In this document: in pieces, positions 17,422 to 27,500 of the stretch | How the letters are laid out: every line of letters starts with the position of its first letter | Position numbering within the stretch: the stretch's first letter is position 1 | DNA from: JBGQBN01 sp041494805 | GTDB lineage: Bacteria; Acidobacteriota; Terriglobia; Terriglobales; Acidobacteriaceae | Direction of reading: 5' to 3' | NCBI GenBank assembly: GCA_041494805.1 | Contig: JBGQBN010000017.1 | Coordinates: forward strand, 1-64,000 | Length of the DNA stretch: 64,000 nucleotides | Notes under the pieces: generated by a model | Told to the model about the DNA's origin: nothing | The model's input: only the letters and a program-made list of their open reading frames with translations | The model's database searches: none | Program-made: the position numbers and the translations under genes

Positions 17422-18402
17422 GTGTCAGTCCTGGTCGTCGGAGGTGCAGGATACATAGGAAGCCATGCCGCGCGCACCCTCAAGCGTAGAGGGTACGAGG
17501 CCATCATTTACGACAATCTCTCCACGGGGAACGCGGCGCTCGCTGCCGGGTTTGAGCTGGTGGTTGGAGATATTTCTGATTCAGCCAAACTGGCGCTGCT
17601 GCTGCGGCGGGCGGATGCAGTCATGCACTTTGCGGCCCACGCTTATGTGGGCGAGTCGGTGGTTGATCCGCGAAAATATTTTCGGAACAATGTCGTGGCG
17701 GCCATAGCGCTGCTGAACGCGGTACTGGATTCCAAGGTGCGAAAGTTCATATTCTCCTCTACCTGCGCCGTTTATGGCATGCCGGCAAAGGTCCCCATCA
17801 CCGAGGAGACACCGCGGTTGCCAGTGAATCCTTACGGCGCTTCCAAGCTGGCATTTGAACATGCTCTCCAGGCCTATGGCCGCGCCTACGGCTTGCGCTT
17901 TGTGAGCTTTCGCTATTTCAATGCAGCCGGAGCAGACGAGAACGGAGAAGTTGGCGAGCTCCACGTTCCGGAAACTCACCTCATTCCGTCTGCCTTCGAA
18001 GCCATCCACGGGGAGCGTCCCGAGCTGGAGATTTTCGGCGATGATTACCCAACCCCTGACGGCACCTGCATCCGCGACTATATCCATGTGAACGATCTGG
18101 CCGAGGCGCACGTGCTGGGCTTGGAGTATCTGGCGGGTGGAAACTCGGTGGCATTGAATCTGGGGACTGGGCGCGGGCATTCCGTCCAGGAGGTCATCTC
18201 CACGATTGAGCGAGTATCCGGCCGGGAGGTTCCCAGGCGGGTAGCGCCGCGCCGGCCCGGCGATCCAGCAGAATTGGTGGCCGATCCGGGGCGCGCGGAG
18301 AAGTTGCTGAACTGGAAGGCAAAACGCTCGCTGGAGCAGATCGTTTCGACGGCCTGGCACTGGGCCGAGAAGAGCCGTCGCACCGCACCATCACCCCAAT
18401 AA
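17422..18402 (+). CDS. galE: UDP-glucose 4-epimerase
   Basis: 326 aa, GTG start. Rossmann motif GGAGYIGSH at the N terminus, catalytic Ser-Tyr-Lys set (SSTCAVYG and YGASK), HFAAHAYVGESV and FRYFNAAGAD, all typical of GalE. Makes UDP-galactose in the cytosol. UDP-galactose is the substrate of the UDP-galactopyranose mutase at 33397-34602, so this gene likely feeds the polysaccharide locus although it is transcribed in the opposite direction. Confidence 0.92.
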   Translation: MSVLVVGGAGYIGSHAARTLKRRGYEAIIYDNLSTGNAALAAGFELVVGDISDSAKLALLLRRADAVMHFAAHAYVGESVVDPRKYFRNNVVAAIALLNAVLDSKVRKFIFSSTCAVYGMPAKVPITEETPRLPVNPYGASKLAFEHALQAYGRAYGLRFVSFRYFNAAGADENGEVGELHVPETHLIPSAFEAIHGERPELEIFGDDYPTPDGTCIRDYIHVNDLAEAHVLGLEYLAGGNSVALNLGTGRGHSVQEVISTIERVSGREVPRRVAPRRPGDPAELVADPGRAEKLLNWKAKRSLEQIVSTAWHWAEKSRRTAPSPQ

Positions 18403-18430
18403 AAAAGGGAGGCCTCTTGCGAGGCCTCCC
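18401..18430 (-). terminator. Intrinsic terminator of the minus-strand polysaccharide locus
   Basis: GGGAGGCCTC (18407-18416) and GAGGCCTCCC (18421-18430) form a perfect 10-bp stem with a TTGC loop. On the minus strand it is followed by six T, so it ends transcription of the FG-GAP gene; its stem also lies right after the convergent galE stop. Confidence 0.8.
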
Positions 18431-18462
18431 TAGGATTGCAGCACGATGCGAGTGGTTCCGGG

Positions 18463-21400
18463 TTAGGGGGTGGTACCAATGCCGGACAGCGACACGTTTT
18501 GTGGGCTGCCACCACCGTCATCATCAATCGAGACCGACGCTTTCCGGGTCCCAGTCTGGGTCGGCGTGAAGGTCACGCCGAAGGTACAACTGGTCCCCTT
18601 GGCGAGAGTGGCGGGACTGAGGGGGCAGATATTGTTCACGATTTGGAAATCAGGGGCATTGTCTCCCGTGAGACTGAAACCATTTATGGTCAGCGGTCTC
18701 CTGCCCACGTTGGTGAGGGTAACGGTCTGGGAAGCACTAGTCGAGCCTACCGGCACAGGGCCGAATCCTAGGCTGGTGGGGACTAGCTGTACAATCGTGC
18801 CCGTTCCCGTTAGTGAAACCGTCTGTGGACTGTCCACGGCGTTGTCAGTCACAGTCAGGGTTCCGGTCTGGGTACCGCTGTCCGTGGGCTTGAACGCGAC
18901 GCTGATGACGCAACTTCCGCCGGCGGCCACGCTTGTGCCGCAAGTGTTGCTCTGCTTGAATGGAGGCGTGGCAATGATGCTGATGATTTGCAGCGTCTGA
19001 TTGCTCGAGTTGGTGAGAGTCACGTTCTGCTTGGCGCTAGTCTGCAAGACCTGGGTAACGCCAAAGGTTAGGCTGGTCACCGAAAGCTGAGCTGCGGGAG
19101 CGTTGCCCTCGCCGGTCAATGCCACGTTTTGCGGGGGACCTGGTGCATTGTCGGTGAAGGTGAGGAACCCGGGGCGGATGCCGCCGAGGGTCGGAGTGAA
19201 GGTGACATCCGTCTCGCAGCTTTCACCTACATTCAGGGCCGAACTGCACACGGTGGTGTGAGAATAGTCACCGCTTACGGTCGTGACCAGACTGCTTAAT
19301 GGTGCGCCGCCGGAGTTGGTAAGAGTTACCGCTTTCGCCGGGCTGGAGACGCCAATGTCTACCACACCGAAGTCCAAGCTGGATGGGAAGGCCACGGGAA
19401 GCGGCGTGTTCAAGAAGACAGTGACCGTGTTGGCAATCTGGTCTGCGACCGCGAAGTCCGGGCTGTTATCGTTATTGAAATCAGCCACGGCGAGCGCCTC
19501 CACCAAGTTCTGCTGGAAGAACCTGCTAGCGTGGTCGACGCGGGGCTGGAAGGTGTTATCGCCGTTCCCCAGTAGGATGGAGACGCGGTTCCCGCTAGTG
19601 CTGCTGCTGCCGGCCACTGCGAGGTCCAGCTTGCCGTCTCCGTTGAAGTCTGCGACCGCTACGGAGAAGGGCTTCTTCGCGGTGGGATATTCCACGTGGG
19701 TGGCGAATGTGCCGGTGGCGTTTCCTGGCAAGATGGAAACGTTGTTACTGCCAGTGTTGCTGACGACCGCGTCCTTCATCCCGTCTCCGTTGAGATCCGC
19801 GATGGCCACAGCGCTCGGGCCGATGCCTGCGGCGTAGCTGGACATGGTAGTGAACACGCCATCGCCAAACCCGAGTAACACTCCAAGGGTTCCGGCGCCG
19901 CTGTTTGAAACGGCCAGGTCAAGCCGGCCGTTCCCAATAAAGTCGCCCACGGCCACGCCAGTGGGCAAGCTGCCGGCGCCCGTGAAGTAGGAATGGATGA
20001 CCTGAAACGACCCGTCGCCGTTCCCCTGCAAAATGGAAATCGAGGGATCGTTCTGATTGACGACCACGAGATCCGGTTTCGTGTCGCGGTTGAAGTCTCC
20101 CCAGGCCAGCGCAGACGGACGTTTGCCGACAGGTGTGGATGAACCAACCTGGAATGTACCGTCCCCATTCCCCAGCAATGTGGAAACCGTATTGTCGCCC
20201 GAATTGGCGACAGCCAGGTCGAGCTTGTTGTCGTGGTTGAGATCAACCGCAACCAGCGCCGCGGGTTTGCTGCCTGTCGGCGGCGGCGAACCAGCAGCCG
20301 GCGTGAAGGTGCCATCCGCATTCCCCAGCAGGATCAGCACGGTGTTGTCAGTGCGGTTGGCGACGGCCATGTCCGTAATGGTGTCGGAGTTGAAGTCGCC
20401 CGTGGCAATGGCGGTGGGCATGTTGCCCACGGCGGTCAGCTGGCGGCTTTGGAAGGTACCGTTGCCCACACCGGGAAGTACGTTGACCAGGTTGTCGAGG
20501 TTGTTGACGACTGCCAGGTCAGCCTTGCCGTCGCCCGTGAAATCGCCCAGGGTCAGACCCATGGGGTCGGAACCGGTAGCGTAATCCGCGTGTGGTCGGA
20601 AGGTGGCGTCGCCGTTGCCAATGATGACGGAGACTGCGTCGGTGCCGGACGATAGAGTTGCGATGTCCGGCCGACCGTCTCCATTAAAATCGCCAAGCAC
20701 AATGGCGTTGGCCAGACCAGCCACATTCAGCTCAAAGTGAGCAATAAACCCCACGGGGTCTTTGTTCATAAGGATAGAAATTGTTGCCGAGCCGGTGTTG
20801 CCCGTTGCCACATCGAGTCTGCCATCTCCAGTGAAATCGATACCTGCGATGCAGTCGGGGTTGGGGCCCGTAGCAAACACCAGGGGTGTGGAAAAGGTTC
20901 CATCGCCTTTGCCACGGAAAAGAGTGATGTCGGACTCGCCGGAGTTGGCTACGAAGGCATCGATCTTCCCACGGTTGCTAAAATCACCGATCGCAACGCC
21001 GCGCGGATTCAAGCCAGTGGTGAACGTCCTTTTCACCGAGAACTTTCCAGTGGCCTTGCCCACCAGAGACATCATGGTGTTGTCCTGGCCGTTTGTGACC
21101 ACCAGGTCGAGCTTGGTGTCTCCGTTAAAATCGGCGGCTGCCAAAGCGTTGGGTGAATTCCCCACGTTGGTGTCGAGGTGAGCTTGGAAGGTACCGTCGC
21201 CGTTGCCCAGCAGGACGGAGACGCTGCCCACCGCCGTGCAGGGTAAGGTGGGACAGTTGTTATTGACGACCGCCAAATCGAGTTTGGTGTCGTTGTTGAA
21301 ATCGGCTATGAGAACCGCGATCGGATTAGGACCGGTCGCGTAGTCAACGCGTGCGGAGTAGGTCCCGGCGGGAGTACCCAGGAGAACGGAGACGGTACTA

Positions 21401-21597
21401 TCATCGAAGTTGGTGACCACAAGATCAAGTCTGCCATCTCCGTTGAGATCGGCATTGGCCACCGCTTGCGGGTTGTGGCCCGTGGCAAAGCTGGCGGCGT
21501 TAAACACATAGCTTTGGGCCAGTGCGTTGCCGGCGAGGAGGGCCAACAGGCTGAACCCGTACAGAGCGGCGAATGGGGCTGGCTTACTGGACTTCAT
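18463..21597 (-). CDS. Secreted FG-GAP/VCBS repeat protein with Hydin-type Ig domains
   Basis: 1044 aa. Signal peptide ends near NALAQ. Residues ~30-725 are about fourteen repeats of ~48 aa, each with a Ca-binding type DxNxDGxxD loop (DLNGDGRLDLVV) and a VLLGNGDGTF-like turn: an integrin-alpha-like beta-propeller. Residues ~735-1044 are three ASPM/SPD-2/Hydin-like Ig domains, each with a conserved Cys pair (for example CGTSVAAGGSCVISV). Such proteins are surface or secreted adhesive proteins; no enzyme domain. It is the last gene of the minus-strand locus, followed by a terminator. Function not known. Confidence 0.85.
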   Translation of the reverse strand: MKSSKPAPFAALYGFSLLALLAGNALAQSYVFNAASFATGHNPQAVANADLNGDGRLDLVVTNFDDSTVSVLLGTPAGTYSARVDYATGPNPIAVLIADFNNDTKLDLAVVNNNCPTLPCTAVGSVSVLLGNGDGTFQAHLDTNVGNSPNALAAADFNGDTKLDLVVTNGQDNTMMSLVGKATGKFSVKRTFTTGLNPRGVAIGDFSNRGKIDAFVANSGESDITLFRGKGDGTFSTPLVFATGPNPDCIAGIDFTGDGRLDVATGNTGSATISILMNKDPVGFIAHFELNVAGLANAIVLGDFNGDGRPDIATLSSGTDAVSVIIGNGDATFRPHADYATGSDPMGLTLGDFTGDGKADLAVVNNLDNLVNVLPGVGNGTFQSRQLTAVGNMPTAIATGDFNSDTITDMAVANRTDNTVLILLGNADGTFTPAAGSPPPTGSKPAALVAVDLNHDNKLDLAVANSGDNTVSTLLGNGDGTFQVGSSTPVGKRPSALAWGDFNRDTKPDLVVVNQNDPSISILQGNGDGSFQVIHSYFTGAGSLPTGVAVGDFIGNGRLDLAVSNSGAGTLGVLLGFGDGVFTTMSSYAAGIGPSAVAIADLNGDGMKDAVVSNTGSNNVSILPGNATGTFATHVEYPTAKKPFSVAVADFNGDGKLDLAVAGSSSTSGNRVSILLGNGDNTFQPRVDHASRFFQQNLVEALAVADFNNDNSPDFAVADQIANTVTVFLNTPLPVAFPSSLDFGVVDIGVSSPAKAVTLTNSGGAPLSSLVTTVSGDYSHTTVCSSALNVGESCETDVTFTPTLGGIRPGFLTFTDNAPGPPQNVALTGEGNAPAAQLSVTSLTFGVTQVLQTSAKQNVTLTNSSNQTLQIISIIATPPFKQSNTCGTSVAAGGSCVISVAFKPTDSGTQTGTLTVTDNAVDSPQTVSLTGTGTIVQLVPTSLGFGPVPVGSTSASQTVTLTNVGRRPLTINGFSLTGDNAPDFQIVNNICPLSPATLAKGTSCTFGVTFTPTQTGTRKASVSIDDDGGGSPQNVSLSGIGTTP

Positions 21598-21707
21598 AAA
21601 CTAATCTCCTGCTAAACGAATCGGTCCGTTCCTGAGAGTTTCAGCACCCAGCCACGCGTCCCGGAGAGAGGAACCGGTCCGCGAAGTAAGGCCTGGTTGG
21701 AAGAAAT

Positions 21708-23432
21708 TCACGAAGCGCGCGTGGAAGCAAAAGCATGGTTGGCTGCGGCTTTCGACAACACGAAGTTTTCAATTACAAGAGCATCAATGCCGGAACAGAA
21801 ATAGCTGCGCACAGCATCCCTCGGCTTGACCACCAGAGGTTCGCCGAACAAGTTGAACGAGGTATTCACCAGCAGGGGCGCGGGTGCCTGTTCTCCAAAG
21901 CGTTTCAAGAGCCGCCAGAGCAGGGGATTGCTCTGCTGCTGCACAACGTGCAAGCGCACGCGATTGCCGGGCAGTACGAATCCTTCCGGCAGGACGTTGG
22001 CGTTGGGCCGGGCCCAGGCCAGCGAGTTCATCGACTGGCACAAACGGGAGCACTCGAAATAACGGGAACAATCTTCTTCCGGCACGGCCAGGGCAAAGGG
22101 ACGGAACCATTCCCGGTGTTTGATGTAATCGTTCAGGTTCTCCCGCACGTAGGCAGCCCACGGCGAGGCCAGCAGGCTGCGGTTGCCCAGGGCCCGGGGA
22201 CCGAACTCAGCCGGCCCCTGGAACCAGCCCACGATCTTTCCCGCTTCCAATAACTGCAAAGTGGCATCGAGCTTCCGCTCCTCGGTGGTTTGCAGGGAGT
22301 AGCGGGCCTTGCAATTGTCGAGCACATCTTTGATCTCAGAGCGGCTGCAGGAGGGGCCGCTGTACACCTGGGCAACGGCCGGACCGCGCGGCTTTTGCAT
22401 GGCGTGGTGCCAGGCGAGCAAACCCGCGCCCAGAGCGCATCCCGAGTTTCCGGGGGCCGGGGGCACGTAGATTTCGTCCAGGCCCAGGCGTTTCTCCAGC
22501 ATGGCAACCAGCAGCGTGTTCTGAAAAAGGCCGCCGGCCAGACAGATCTTGCGAATGCCGGTACTCTCGCGGTAGTACTCGAGCAACGATCCGACGATTT
22601 CCGCACAGGCATGTTGCAGACTGCTGGCCAGGGCACGACGCTGGTCGTCACTGAGATCTTTCTTTCCGTCCGGCAGGCCCAACTCACGGTAGAACTTGCT
22701 GGAGAAAGTCAGCCGGCCCGCCACATTCACATAGCCATTATTCAAGCGGGGCAGATGGTTGCGTGGATTGCGGAACATTTCCAGAAACACGTTCTTGAAA
22801 ACCGGTTCGCCTTCCATGCTCAGCCACTGGGTTTTGTGCTCATCGTGATGAGGAACAAACCCCAGCAGACGGGTGATTTGGGAGTAGATCCACGCCGGGG
22901 AGTGGGGAAATGGAATCTTGCGCAGCTCCTGGATCCGGGTGCCGTCCCCGGTGGCAACCAGGCCCGAGTTTCCATCCCCCTCTTCGTCCATGGTCAGAAT
23001 CAAGGCGCGATCAAAGGGAGAGAGGAAAAAAGCGCTGGCCGCGTGGCAGAGATGGTGCTCGAAATTCAAAACCCTGGAGGGCGAGCCGTGGTTCAGCCGC
23101 AGCATCCGCAGCTGATTCAGTTCACGCGCCAACCCGCCCAGTTCGTTGGCCTCGTGATAGGCGGCCGCCACAGGGGAAAACGGTGAAAGCCGCGCGCGCA
23201 GCAGGGAACGGCGCATCCAGCCGTAGAAGGGGCGCGTTCCCACCGCGATGGCATCCAGATCGTTCCAGCTTGCGCCCGCTTTCTCCAGGCAGAAACGAAT
23301 CGCATTTTCCGGCACACCCGTGGTGTGGGAGCGCACGAGCTTGTCATTCTCGATCGCAGCCTTGATCACCCCGTTTTCAAACAGGGCAGCCGCGGTGTCG
23401 TGCTTGAATGATGACAATCCCAGGATCAGCAT
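21708..23432 (-). CDS. NodU/CmcH/TobZ-type carbamoyltransferase (copy 1)
   Basis: 574 aa. N-terminal Kae1-like ASKHA domain: ILGLSSFKHDTAAALFENG, metal-binding HHLCHAASAFF, and TMDEEGDG where family members more often have DGxGE. C-terminal domain: LAGGLFQNTLL, FGPRALGNRSLLASP, VNTSFNLFGEPLV. These enzymes use carbamoyl phosphate and ATP to place a carbamoyl group on a sugar hydroxyl via carbamoyl-adenylate. A second copy (34685-36472) is only distantly similar, so two positions or two sugars may be modified. It lies 88 bp after the zinc-ribbon gene on the same strand. Confidence 0.88.
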   Translation of the reverse strand: MLILGLSSFKHDTAAALFENGVIKAAIENDKLVRSHTTGVPENAIRFCLEKAGASWNDLDAIAVGTRPFYGWMRRSLLRARLSPFSPVAAAYHEANELGGLARELNQLRMLRLNHGSPSRVLNFEHHLCHAASAFFLSPFDRALILTMDEEGDGNSGLVATGDGTRIQELRKIPFPHSPAWIYSQITRLLGFVPHHDEHKTQWLSMEGEPVFKNVFLEMFRNPRNHLPRLNNGYVNVAGRLTFSSKFYRELGLPDGKKDLSDDQRRALASSLQHACAEIVGSLLEYYRESTGIRKICLAGGLFQNTLLVAMLEKRLGLDEIYVPPAPGNSGCALGAGLLAWHHAMQKPRGPAVAQVYSGPSCSRSEIKDVLDNCKARYSLQTTEERKLDATLQLLEAGKIVGWFQGPAEFGPRALGNRSLLASPWAAYVRENLNDYIKHREWFRPFALAVPEEDCSRYFECSRLCQSMNSLAWARPNANVLPEGFVLPGNRVRLHVVQQQSNPLLWRLLKRFGEQAPAPLLVNTSFNLFGEPLVVKPRDAVRSYFCSGIDALVIENFVLSKAAANHAFASTRAS

Positions 23433-23520
23433 AGGAATTTGAATCGAAATCTAGCGGACGGTTCGTGCTGGGTTCAGAAGGAAGAGAAGCAGTTCCCGGT
23501 TGCTGGTTCTCAGTTCCCAG

Positions 23521-23784
23521 TTAGTCGTCGTCACCACCATCGCTGGCGATGGCTTCGAGTTCGAGCAGCAGCGGACTTTCCTTGGCGAGAAATTCCACGT
23601 GACCGCACTTGGGGCATACCAACATTCCGTGCGCCCGGCTGATGCCATAGGGGAGGAAAGTAAATCGCGTCGGCCGATAGTCGGTGAGCTCCGTATTGCA
23701 CCGGAGGCAGGATACCGTCGGTTTGTCTTTGACGGCCCAAATGTTCTCTTGTACGTGGTCCTGACTGGCTGGCTGAGTTTTCAT
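23521..23784 (-). CDS. Small zinc-ribbon protein
   Basis: 87 aa. Two CxxC knuckles (SCLRCNTEL and VCPKCGHVEF) 30 residues apart, as in a treble or ribbon Zn site. The C-terminal tail is acidic (EAIASDGGDDD). No family name recognised. It follows the hypothetical secreted-protein gene by 12 nt, so it is in the same transcript. Binding of RNA, DNA or protein cannot be told. Confidence 0.6.
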   Translation of the reverse strand: MKTQPASQDHVQENIWAVKDKPTVSCLRCNTELTDYRPTRFTFLPYGISRAHGMLVCPKCGHVEFLAKESPLLLELEAIASDGGDDD

Positions 23785-23796
23785 AAAGGGTCCCTT

Positions 23797-24558
23797 CTAC
23801 GACTCTCCGTTTTCCTTGATGGGTGTGACCATGATGACGGCAAAGCCGAGCTCTTGCGGCGATCCACCCTTTTCCGGCTTGCCGTGCAGCTTGACTTGCA
23901 GAATGCAAGTGCCGGCGTCATCAGTCCGTACGACGGGGAAATTTTTGTAGCCGGTATCCACGGGCACCAGGCTCATGATGGCGGGATGGCGGCCGTGTGA
24001 TGCCAGCCGGCTCCATTTGAGCAGCTCATCCATTCCCAGAATTTTATCCGGCTCGCGATCGACACTTACTGGACTCAGCAACACGAAGTCGCGGTAGGGG
24101 CTCACGTCCTTGTGCTCGTGGTCTGCGGGCGTCTGGGCATAGCGCATGGTGTAGTAGCCAGGCCTCAGCTTCTGGTCGCGGAAGTCCTCGCGGAAATCCT
24201 CACTGCTTTCCGCCAGGTAATGGACTACCCCGACCAGCGCTCCCACCTTCAGATTGCCGTAGAGAATTCCGCTGGAGTTTGCCGGACTCTCCTGGGTCAT
24301 CACATTCTTGGACCACCAAACCTCGCTGACCGGGGTCTTCAGTCCATTGACGAAGGTGACCAGGCGTGAACCTTGAGGGTCCAGGCCATCGACGATCGAC
24401 TGCGGCAGATAAGCGGATGCCTTGGCCGTAGCCGGTTCTGCGGCGTACGGTTCCTGACCCCGGGCCGGCGATGCGCTGAATGCGAGCGCCAGGCCCAGAA
24501 GCAGGACGAGCGGCAGGATTTGCCGCCGGTGATTGTGTTGGTCCCTACATTCTGACAT
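23797..24558 (-). CDS. Hypothetical secreted protein
   Basis: 253 aa with a basic N terminus and a signal peptide (LPLVLLLGLALAFSASPARG). The mature part has no motif I recognise; it contains HYLAESSEDFREDFRDQKLRPGYYTMRY-like segments with many aromatic and charged residues (fewer than 20 shown together in any motif) and a beta-rich C terminus (CILQVKLHG, GFAVIMVTPI). Starts 8 nt after the stop of the phosphoesterase fusion gene, so the two are co-transcribed and may act together in the periplasm or outside. Confidence 0.65.
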   Translation of the reverse strand: MSECRDQHNHRRQILPLVLLLGLALAFSASPARGQEPYAAEPATAKASAYLPQSIVDGLDPQGSRLVTFVNGLKTPVSEVWWSKNVMTQESPANSSGILYGNLKVGALVGVVHYLAESSEDFREDFRDQKLRPGYYTMRYAQTPADHEHKDVSPYRDFVLLSPVSVDREPDKILGMDELLKWSRLASHGRHPAIMSLVPVDTGYKNFPVVRTDDAGTCILQVKLHGKPEKGGSPQELGFAVIMVTPIKENGES

Positions 24559-24566
24559 CGGGTTCT

Positions 24567-27500
24567 CTAGTTTGTTCCGTTTCCGGTGAGCGGTATCAAC
24601 TGCGGGCTGCCGCCTCCATTGTCCTTGACCCCAAGGGAAGCCGATCTGGGTCCTATCGCCGCGGGTTTGAAGGAGATAGAGATGGTGCAGTTGGCCCCGG
24701 GCGGAAGAGCATTGGTGAAGCTGCAGGTCGTGGTTCTTGCGAAATCCGTGGGGTTGGCTCCGGTCACGGCCATTCCGGTGATGCGAAGGGGCCCGGTGTC
24801 CTTATTGGTAAGAGTGACAACCTGCGGTGCACTCTTGGTTCCCACCTTTTGATCGCCGAAGTCCACGCTGGGGGGCACTAATTGCACCACCGTGCCTGTG
24901 CCGGTCAGCGGTACGCTCTGCGGGCTAGCTGGGGCGTCATCGTTGAAGGTCAAGCTACCAGTGCGCGTACCCTTGGCCGTCGGGGTGAATGCAACATCTA
25001 CGCTGCAGCTCGCGCCCGCAGCCAACAGCTTTCCGCAATGGTTCTGTTTGCCGAAGTTACCGCTGATGTTGATCCTGCTAATGTGCAGGGTTGCCGTGCC
25101 GCTGTTGGTGACGACCACGGTTTGGGTTGCACTGCTGGTGTTTATCAGCTGGGTTGCAAAGGTGAGACTGGCCGGGTTGAAAGAGATCTGCGGGCCGCCC
25201 GTTCCATTGGGCTGCAGCAGGATGGAAACGGTGTTGGCAGCGTTGTCGGTTACCGCGAGGTCAAGCCTGCCGTCCCGGTTGAAGTCTCCCGCCACCAGCG
25301 AGTTCGGAGTTGTGCCGGTTGCCGCATCCAGGTGGCTCTGGAAAGTTCCGTCCCCATTGCCCAGGAGGATAGAGACCTTGTTGGAAGTGGAATCGGCAGT
25401 GGCCAGATCAACCTTGCCATCGCCGTTGAAGTCTCCCAGTGTGATCGAGTTTGGCCCCGTCCCGGTAGCCACGGTGGTTTGCAGGACAAAGGTACCGTCG
25501 CCGATCCCAAGGAAGACGGAAATCGTACTGTCGGCCAGATTCGCGACGGCCAGATCAAGCTTGCCGTCGTTGTTCAGGTCGCCAGCCGCGAGCGCGCTGG
25601 GCGCATTCCCCGGGGTCGGTCCGTCGATGGAGGTGAAGCTGCCATCGCCGTTCCCGGGCAGAATGGAGATGGTGTTGTCGAGGTTATTGACCACGGCGAG
25701 GTCGAGGAAACCATCGGCGTTGAAATCTCCAACCGCGAGGGAGAGTGGTCCGTGGCCGGTGTTGACGCCTTCGTTCAACAGTGTGAAGGTGCCATCGCCG
25801 TCGCCGCTGAGCGCGGAGCCGTAGTTCTCGACGTTGTTGGTGGTTGCCAGGTCCAGCCTGCCATCCTGATCGAAGTCATCGGCGCTGACGGCGACTGGCC
25901 CCGCTCCCGTAGCGGGAGCGACTGGCTGGGCGATGAACGTGCCATCCCCAGCGCCCAGCAAGATGGTGAGAGTGCTGTCCACCTGGTTGGCGACCGCCAG
26001 ATCCACTTTGCCGTCGGCGTTGAAGTCTCCCGCAGCCACAGCAGTTGGATTGTGGCCCGTGGCGGGTGTCGACTTCAATGTGAACGTACCATCGCCGTTA
26101 CCTAGCAGGATGGAGAGCGTATTGCTCCCGCTGTTGGCAATCGCAAGGTCAAGCTTGCTGTCGCCGTTAAAGTCAGCTCTGGCAAGACCCGTGGGAGCCG
26201 TGCCGGTGACGATATCTGACTTGATCAAACCGGTCGGTGTGCTGCCGGTGGTCACCTCGAACAGACCTAGATTGGAGGTGCCGCCTCCAGGGACAGGATT
26301 GGTCACCCTGAGCAAAGCCGCTCCCGCGGTGGCGATATTGGAAGCAGGCACAGTTGCGGTCAGCTGCGAGGCGCTTACGAAGGTTGTGGCCAGCGCAGTG
26401 CCGTTCCAGTTGACGGTGGCTCCGGAAACGAAGCCGGTGCCATTGACTGTCAGAGTGAAGCTGGCTCCGCCAGGCGCCGCGATGGTGGGGACCAGGGGAT
26501 CGTTGATCAAGGGCACAGCATTGGCCGTGCCGGTTCCGGTCAGAACCACCGACAATGGAGTGGTATTGATCTCACTATGATCAATCACCAGCCGCCCGTT
26601 CCGTGGGCCCTGGCTGGTGGGGACGAGCTTTACGTTTACGCTGCAGCTTAATCCAGCTCCCAGGCTGGTACCACAGTTGTTGGTCTGGGTGTAGTCAAAG
26701 TAATCCTGGTTGATCGAGCCTTGGATGGAGATCCTGCTAATCCCCAGCGCCGCGGCACCGTTGTTGGTCAGCGTCACCAACTGCGGAGCGCTGGCCTTGC
26801 CTACGGCGGTGGCGGGGAAATTCAGGGTGGCCGGGGAGACAGAAACCAGTGTGCCGATTCCGGTCAGGTTCAGCACCTGTGGACTGGCGCCGTCACTATC
26901 AGTAATGGTGACGCTGCTGTACCTCGTGCCGGTGACCGTGGGTGTGAACGTTGCGGTAATCGTGCACTGCCCACCTGGAGGCAGGTTGCTTCCGCAATTG
27001 TTGGACTGGGTAAAGTCGCCAGCGCTGACCACGATGCTCGAGATACTTATCGGGCTGGTGCCCTGGTTCTTCAAAACGGCGGAGAGAATCTTGTTATGGA
27101 AGAGCTGCAGCGTACCGTAGGAGAGTGTGCTCGGAGACAGGCTGACGTTAGTGCCGTTCCCGGTCAGCGCTATCTGATGGGGGCTGCCGGGGTCAGGGAT
27201 GTTAGGAGAGAAGTGGTCAGCGATGGTGAGCGTCCCTGTTCTGGGACCCTGCTGCGTTGGCTTGAAGGCAATGCTGACAGCGCAGGAACGCACGCCCGGC
27301 GACGGCGGAGGAAGGGACGGTGGGCAGTTGTTGTTTGTCTGTACGAAATCTGACCCGCTCAGTGTGATGCCGTCAAAAACCAGGGCTGAGTCGGCAAAGT
27401 TGTAAACGGTTACGTCCTTGGATTGGCTCTGCGTTCCCGCCTGCTGCGGGGAGAACTGCAGCGAGGTGGTGGAGATGGGAGAGCAGGTCCGCTGCGGGAG

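Noticed and set aside
22290..23186. A 298-codon plus-strand open frame
   Set aside because: Antisense shadow of carbamoyltransferase copy 1.
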